Positions 57,750 to 64,000 of a stretch of DNA of 64,000 nt are shown in pieces. The stretch is from contig NW_006921533.1 in assembly GCF_000340215.1 (NCBI RefSeq), positions 1,616 through 65,615 of the forward strand. Direction: 5' to 3'. Position numbers and translations under genes: made by a program. How positions within the stretch are numbered: the stretch's first letter is position 1; each line of letters opens with the position of its first letter. Source of the stretch: Pseudocercospora fijiensis CIRAD86 (Eukaryota; Ascomycota; Dothideomycetes; Mycosphaerellales; Mycosphaerellaceae). The notes under the pieces were generated by a model, which made no database searches, was not told the DNA's origin, and saw nothing but the letters and a program-made list of their open reading frames with translations.

Positions 57750-60700
57750 TGTTCTTATCCTAGTTCGGGTCGGAGACCTTAATCCAAATTCTATTCGTAC
57801 GCTTCTCGGAGAAAATGTTCCGGGACAGCTCCTTCTATTATCGTATAGTCGGTGTAGTCTCGTAGGAATTCCTCGATTGCTTCGCGGGCGAAGATAATAT
57901 AGCGTAGAGGTTCCTAGGTCGTATCCTCGTCTAAGTACCCCTCCTATTATACCTCTCCCTATAGCCCGGGAGGGTTGAGATTTCCGAAATTTGTGTTACT
58001 AAAGCTCTATCCGATAATCGCCCGTACTATACCTAAGGCAGATTCCGGCTCGTCTTCGGCCTAATCGGTAGCCTCGGTAGCTTCCGGCATCGGCGGGATG
58101 TCTTCGGGGTCCGCGATTTCTCCGGCGGTTCTTAGGTTAATAACGTGTTTAACCGGGTAAATGTTAAGATTTTCTAGGAGATCTAGTTCGTATACGTGTA
58201 TACCGATTTTCTTTACAATTCGGAAGGGTCCTAGATTTTTCTAGTCGAGCTTTTTCGAAGGTCGGTTAGTTCTAATATATCGTAAGTCCGAGGTAGACGT
58301 AATCTCCGACCTAGTAATCTAGCGCGGCGCGTCTGCGCTAATTAGTATAGTGCTCGTATACTTCTTAGGTATACCTTATCTCGTCCTAGAGCTCTTAGTA
58401 GGTCTAGGCTATTTAAAGAGCGAAGGTATCGGCGTCTCTTTCCGGATCGTTTGCCGGGGGCTCTAGTTCGATCTCTATCGGTTCTATACCGGTTCGAGGG
58501 TGAAATCTAGTAGAGACGTAGAACGGCGTAGTCTAAGTTATAGCCGACTCCTAATTATTAATAGCAAATTTAATAGAAGGCGTTAATCTTAGCTAGTCGT
58601 TTTAGTAGTAATTATAGAAGTACCTAATAATTTGCTCGATCTACGCGTTAGCCCGTTCGGTTTGCCCGTCGGTCTGCGGGTAGTAAGCCGTTAAAAGGCG
58701 CGCTTGAATTTTCAATCGTTCGTAGAGGCGCTTCTAGAAATAGGCAACGAAATTCGGGCCGCGATTAGATACAATTAATTCAGGTAGGCCTATATCTTTC
58801 TATACGTCCCGGTAGAAGACCTAAGCCGTATTCTTTACGGTTAGGCTACGGGTATTTAATACCTTCTTGCGTTTCGTAAGGCGGCAAACTACGACTAGCA
58901 TATTTTAAAACTAAAGGCCGTTAAAATCGGATCCTTTCGGTAGGCCTATAATGAAATCTATTAAAATGTATTGCTATAGTCGTAGAGGGACTTTAAGAGG
59001 TTTTAGTAGCCCTTGCGGCTTACGCGTGTCTGCTTTCGCCCTACGGTATACTACGCAGTTCTTAACGAACCGGTCGATATCTCGGTATAGATTAGGCTAG
59101 TAGTACCACTTCCGGAGCTAAGATAATATCTTAGCTCGACCGGGATATACTATTCCGAGAGGGTTGTAAGCGGAACGCATAATCTAGTCGCGTAAATCTT
59201 CGAAGTCCGGGACGTAGAGGGCATTTCTAAATATTGTACGGGGTGCTCGCGGTAGAGTTCTACGGAGCTCGTACTCCGAGAGAGAAACGTTCTCGTATAA
59301 CCGCTCCTCGTTCTATAAAGCTTAAATCAGACCTTTAGTAAAAGCGTCTTCGGCGTATGCTGTCGTAAGCTACTATTCGAGCTAGGTAGGTTCGAGGAGG
59401 TCCTATACTTCCTCTTCGCTTTCCTAGTCGCTATCTAAGCTTTCTAAACTCGTGTCTTCGTCGTCCGAGCTATTATCGTCTCCGAGAAAGGCGGGAGCGG
59501 CTATTAGTATAAAGGATAGTACGAGAGGCTCTAGGCCGGTAAAGTCGTCTCCGAGGAGCTCGTATAGTTCCTAGCTAAGGTTGTACTCCTTAAGGATAGA
59601 CTGTTCTTTACGCTACGGACCTTAATCTAAAGGCGAGTCTCCGTTACGCCTTGTAAGTACGTCGGCCTATAAGTTTGCTTTACCGGGCGTATACTAAATA
59701 ACGAAGTTAAACCGGGAAAGAAACTTACTCTAGCGTACCTACCTACGGCTAAGGAATTTGCTCTTAAGAAAGTAGATAAGGTTCTTATAATCCGAGCTAA
59801 CCTAGATCGGTAACTTAGAACCTTCGAGTTCCGGACGCTATTCTTCGAAAGCCTTAACGATTGCGAGGAGCTCCTTGTCGTAGATATCGTAATTGCATTC
59901 TACGGAGGACATTTTCTTAGAGAGGTAGGCTACGGGCAGCTACGCATCTCCTAGGGTCGTTCGTTAAAGGAGAACGGCGCTAGTTATACCGTCGGAAGCA
60001 TCGGTTTCTAGGCGCGTTTCTTTATCGAAGTCGAAGTACTATAGGATCGGTGCGGTCGTAAAACTTTACCGTAACTAGTCGAAGGCTTCTTAATAGGCCG
60101 GTAACTATTTAAATTTAACGTCTTTCCGCGTAAGTGCCGTAAGTAGACGGGCGATTCCGCTAAAATTCCGTATAAATCTCCGGTAGAAGTTAGTAAAACC
60201 GAGGAAGCCCTAGACTTCTTTTACGTTTCGTAGCACTCCCTAGTTTAGAACGGCTTCGATCTTGCCGGGATCTATTCGAATACCTTCTAAAGAGACAATA
60301 AGGCCGAGGAATTTCACCTCTTGCTTATAGAATTCGCACTTATCGATGTCGATATACAGTCCGGCTTCTACGAGCTTCTTAAGTACCTTTTCGATATGTT
60401 CGTAGTATTCCGCTTTCGTTTTGCTATAAATTAGGATGTCGTCTATATACGCCGAGACGAAGGCGTCTAGGAATTCTTTAAGCGTATCGTTAATATATAA
60501 TTAGAACGTGCTAGGTCCGTTACAGAGTCCGAACGGCAAGACTAGGTATTTAAAAAGGCCGTAACGGGTTCGGAAGGCTATTAACTATTCGTCTCCCTCG
60601 GCAATACGGATCGCGTTAAAGGCGGCGATTACGTCGAGCTTAGTAAACTAGCGAGCCTTCGAAAGGCGTTCGAGCGTTTCGTTTACGAGAGGGATTAGGT

Positions 60701-61560
60701 AGCGGTTCTTTTTCGTTAACGCGTTAAGGCCCCGGTAGTCTACGTAGAAACGGAGACCTCCGCCGGGTTTCCGGGCAAATATAACTAGTACGGCTGCTTC
60801 GGAGGAACTAAGGCGGATAAAGCCCTTTTATAGGTTGTCTTCTAGGTATTTCTTTAGTACGAGGAGCTTATCTCGAGACATCGAGTAGAGAGGGCCGTAC
60901 GGCGGCGGCTTACCGTCGATTAGCTCGATTTTATAGTCGACACCTAGCCGGTACGGTAGCAGAATATCGGCGTTCTTCTTCGAAAACTAGTAGAGTCGGT
61001 GCTAATACTCCTTCGGTAGTTTCGTTCTTAGATCCGTTAGTTCTTCGTCGAACTTTCGGATAGCCTTCTCGATATCCTATATTATTATAGCGAAGATCTA
61101 AGTACGTTTATCGCGGGCAAGACGCGAGAAGGCAGCCGCGCTAATAGCGAATACGGTACGATCTCGGGGAGTATCGGAGGTAGAACTAGATTCGTTAAAG
61201 CAGTGCTTAGTGCAATGCTTGCTCGTAAAGGATAGAGATTCGGAGGCCTAGTCGATAACCGGGTTGTGCTTTTTAAGCTAAGGAAGACTAAGAATAACGG
61301 GGTGAGTCTTCGGGAGTTTCGTAAGGAAAAACATAATATATTCGGTATGCGGGCCGATAGTAATAGATAAGTAGCAGATCTAGGTTACCTTACCGGCGGC
61401 CGCGGTCGTACCGTTAAACATTTCTAACTCCCGAGCGTACGTAAGGTCTTAGAACGTTAAGCCGAGCTCTCTCGCATAGTCGTAATCTATAAACGAATAG
61501 CCGGTTACGCCGTTGTTAATAAGAGCTACAGTTTTCAATAATTTCTTTTAGTTTCCTATT
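57750..61560 (-). pseudogene. pol: Ty3/gypsy pol, nearly complete
   Basis: Reading minus from about 61.55 kb: protease with LINNGVTGYSFIDYDYAREL (catalytic Asp now Asn) and PVILSLP. RT has an intact SAYIDDILIYSKT at about 60450-60430, followed by KCEFYKQEVKFLGLIVS and [14 protein letters not shown]. RNase H has [29 protein letters not shown] and YTPGKANLQADVLTRR. Integrase has LRKWYYQPNLYRDI, the first Asp in LIDFIIGLPKGS, VSNRGPNFVAYFQ (Asp-Arg-Gly to Asn) and YYPQTDGQTERANA. A C-terminal stretch reads YVYLDLRYIRTNRPSKKLDQ. Stops are few. RT looks competent, but protease and integrase carry RIP-type Asp-to-Asn changes. Confidence 0.9.
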
Positions 61561-61599
61561 AACGTTTCTACTACGAAAGGCTAGTAGACTAACTCTTTC

Positions 61600-62953
61600 T
61601 CTATAGCCGAGCTAGAGAAAGGGAAGGTAGTAGCAGATACTCTTAGTTTTAGAACGAATGAACCTTGTAAGCGACTATATATAAGGTTTAAGCTTTTCCT
61701 TAGCCGCTCGGAGCAGCGCTAGCCGGTAAAGGCGTATCTAGAGTCGTAACATTCGCGGCGGCGACTCGCTATATCGTTAGCGTATTTAGCCGGCCGACGA
61801 GAGACGGGCAGAGGCGAGTAATATATCCTTTTACTCCGTAGTAGATGCATTCTCCTACTATACGGCGACGCTGCTTCTCTTCTTCTAAAAGCTTGCTATT
61901 TACTAGGGGCGCGCGTAGACGGGCGCCGAGCGAGGCAGCGCTTAAATCTATCGGATCGGCGGCAGGCTAGGCGCCTAGCGGTATTAGGGCTATAGCCGGA
62001 GCTAGTACTAAAGCCGGCGTCTAAGCTGTCTATAACTTCGACGGTAGCGTAGCGAACGGCGACGTAAAGCGACCGGCATTCGTACGAGCGCCTCCGCGGT
62101 TAACGATAATTTTCGCGAAGTTTCGAGTCGTATTATCGATACGCGTAAGCAAGGCGTATAGTTCGGTAATGTTTAGATTCTCCGTATCCTTATCGCGGAC
62201 TTATAGTATTATTTCTTCGCTAAGGCCGCGTACTAAGATCTACTTAGCGACGTCCGGGGGATATTCGGCGTACCTAATCTCGTATTAGAAGGCGGTATAG
62301 TACTCTTAGTAGGTCTTATTTGCTTACTTAAGTTTGTCTAAGTTTAGGCGTATAGTTTGCTTACGGTCGGGGTCGCCGAAACTAGCGTCGAGGGCCTTCT
62401 AGATAGTAGCCGTTATAGTTGTTTCTATATTTTCTAAGAGGCTGCGGCAGGAATCGAGGGCGGAGCTACCGAGTAGAGAAAACATAAATCCGGTCTTTAA
62501 AACTTTAGTCGGATAGTAGTCGGCGTTAGCGAGAAAGCGGATCTTAACCTATATCTTGAATTCTTCGTACACTTTACGCTTACCGGTAAAGCGTTCGAGG
62601 TCGCTTAGCTTCTTACTCTTATTCGAAGTAGGTATAAATAGGTAAGAAGCGGGTACCGCGGCGCCTAGGCGAGCAGAGGCGAGCTGCGACTAGAGGCGGC
62701 CTACCTCGTCTTCTTTTTCCGCGATAGAAGTATTCGCGTCGCTAAGAGCTGTACTAAGGCTAGTACGGGAGACCGAGAGGAAACGAGTAGCATCTTTGTA
62801 AGCCTTAAGCAGGTTAACGAGCAGTTCCGGGTCGGTAGCGTAGGCGTAATCTAGCTGTTCGCGCGTAGCGGGGATTTTATTCTATACTAAGCTTGAAAAA
62901 TCGGGTACGTCGTTAGGTCTTATATTTTAAATCCATTCGTCGGGCGTATCTAT
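61600..62953 (-). pseudogene. gag: Ty3/gypsy gag with mutated zinc knuckle
   Basis: It starts at ATA (ATG before RIP) at 62953 with DTPDEWIQNIRPNDV. A coiled-coil-like part (EKEDEVGRLQSQLA) is followed by a capsid-like region (FTGKRKVYEEFKIQVKIRFL, YQEYYTAFQYEIRYAEYP, ILVRGLSEEIILQV, LYALLTRIDN). The knuckle at 61849-61808 reads C-I-Y-Y-G-V-K-G-Y-I-T-R-L-C. This keeps the CCHC spacing, but the second Cys and the His are Tyr. Only a few stops are present. Confidence 0.85.
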
Positions 62954-62989
62954 CTTAATAGAGGCGTTTCTTTTTAAGGCAGTTCGTAA

Positions 62990-63690
62990 TATAAGGGTTA
63001 GTAGCTAAGTAGTAAGAATGTGTACGAAACTTCGAACTAAACTAAAGGGAGCACTAAATTAATATAGCTGCTATCTATATAAGACGAACTACGAAGAAAG
63101 GAAGAAGGGTACCTTAGAGGGAGAGCCCCTTCCTTAGTATTCCGCCCTACGGCCGTCTAGCGCATCCGACGCGTAAGCGCAAGCACGTATATCCTGCTTG
63201 TCCGCTATCTCGTAGCGCCTTTATCTCCTAGCTAACTAGCGTAGCGCGCGTACGCGAACTCGTTTAACCGCTCTTAAGTAAACATATTTCTCCTAGCTCT
63301 TCCCTACCTTCCGGTTCCTTCCTACTACTCGGATCTGTCCTACGACTCTATATATCTCGCTTACTATCGTCCGTATATACGTACGCGTAGTTTAGTACAG
63401 TCCCGTCGTTCGTATATTAATATATAACGTGTTGTTCTACTATATACGGCCTCCGCGGGAGTCCCTAAGATGTTACGTTATACGGCTAAGTAGGCGACCT
63501 AGGCGTACTAGGCGTACTAGGCGTACTAGGCGTACTAGGTATACTAGGCGTACTAGGCGACCTAGGCTAACTAGGCGACCTACTTCGCTAGGGGCCCCTA
63601 CTACTAAGGCAACTCAAATCCAACATTACTTTATAGCATAGCGGCTAGCTTGTAGGACTTGTCCGTGCTTTCTAGGCAGCTACTATAACA
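62990..63690 (-). repeat. LTR (5' LTR of the minus-strand element)
   Basis: It is 701 bp like its partner. It starts TATAAGGG (TG changed to TA) and ends taaca, and contains the same 9-bp minisatellite at about 63491-63568 with one variant unit. Confidence 0.95.
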
Positions 63691-64000
63691 GACTCTACTA
63701 GTATACTATCGATCTCCTCCTCGGTCGCTAATACGCTATCTTAATTCTTCTTCGAGTTGCCGGACTTAGTACGTATCTATAGCTATACAATAGCGCTACG
63801 TATTATAGAGAATTTCTCGTTAAAGTTTCTCTCTCGTAGGCTTGCTATCTACCTCGTAGTATAGAGGATTAAAGTGCTAATACTAAAGAATCTCCTTATA
63901 GTTAAGATACTAGGGCTCCTTAGGACCTTTATATTTTAGGTCTAAATAGAGACGTATTATAAACGTTCTATCGCCCTTTCGTAGGCTTGCTATCTGCCTC
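63691..64000 (-). pseudogene. Unrecognised minus-strand frame, part split by LTR element (proximal side)
   Basis: After the GACTC duplication, the minus frame reads SISTLILYTTR, LRERNFNEKFSIIRSAIV, IRTKSGNSKKN and LATEEEIDSILVESRSYKR, with few TAA/TAG stops. It continues beyond the window. No family is recognised. Confidence 0.4.

Larger units (their letters stand above)
56980..63690 (-). mobile_element. Ty3/gypsy LTR retrotransposon, structurally complete, 6.7 kb
   Basis: Two 701-bp LTRs (56980-57680 and 62990-63690) in direct orientation are flanked by an exact GACTC duplication (56975-56979 and 63691-63695). A G-rich tract on the minus strand (about 57683-57694) adjoins the left LTR as polypurine tract, so the element reads right to left: gag, protease, RT, RNase H, integrase. 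LTR differences are mainly transitions. CpA and TpG are less depleted than in the first 26 kb, which fits a younger insertion with milder RIP. Confidence 0.95.

Noticed and set aside
1..64000. tRNA or rRNA genes
   Set aside because: No cloverleaf with conserved TTCGA-type arm or rRNA stretch could be recognised by eye; a covariance search would be decisive.

Overview
The window looks like a repeat-rich, gene-silenced stretch of a filamentous ascomycete (Pezizomycotina) genome. CpA and TpG are almost absent while TpA and CpG are plentiful. Nearly every reconstructable reading frame is broken by TAA/TAG codons where Gln or Trp would fit, and TGA stops are rare. That is the signature of repeat-induced point mutation (RIP). 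I therefore read genes through their in-frame TAA/TAG codons, and almost all entries are RIP pseudogenes. Ends are approximate (about 10-30 bases) unless a start codon, LTR or junction is named.

Region 1 (1-25.3 kb) holds a large repeat unit. Copy 1 (1-8680, cut by the window edge) and copy 2 (8681-17477) are in direct tandem. Copy 3 (17478 to about 25300) is inverted and cut at one end, but it carries the whole of gene A. A fourth fragment lies at 52.15-54.22 kb. Each full unit carries gene A (unknown; faint F-box-like start), a convergent gene B of about 1,680 codons (unknown; contains a 10-residue minisatellite), an NFX1-type SF1 helicase fragment with Walker A, 273-bp tandem repeats, and a short CCCTAA-type telomere-like motif at the unit end. 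This layout resembles subtelomeric helicase elements such as yeast Y' or fungal telomere-linked helicases. The gene pair A/B is not one I recognise.

Region 2 (25.3-37.6 kb) contains a small lysine-rich gene, a 100-N gap, an SNF2-like N-terminal fragment, a RIP-killed Ty3/gypsy polyprotein and gag on the minus strand, and an AT-rich 12-bp satellite between pol and gag.

Region 3 (37.6-48.3 kb) carries a RecQ-family helicase gene (Walker A visible, DEAH-type box mutated), a long same-strand frame downstream with CPYKLA repeats, a convergent DUF6589 gene on the minus strand, and an unrecognised plus-strand gene.

Region 4 (48.3-56.2 kb) is nested inverted structure. Two LTR-like arms of about 270 bp in opposite orientation flank an unknown 500-codon gene. 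Next to it is a large inverted repeat whose arms each carry a divergent histone H3 (possibly CENP-A-like) gene and a small unknown gene, with the fourth unit fragment in the centre.

Region 5 (57.0-63.7 kb) is a structurally complete Ty3/gypsy retrotransposon on the minus strand, with 701-bp LTRs and a GACTC target duplication. It has split an unrecognised minus-strand reading frame.
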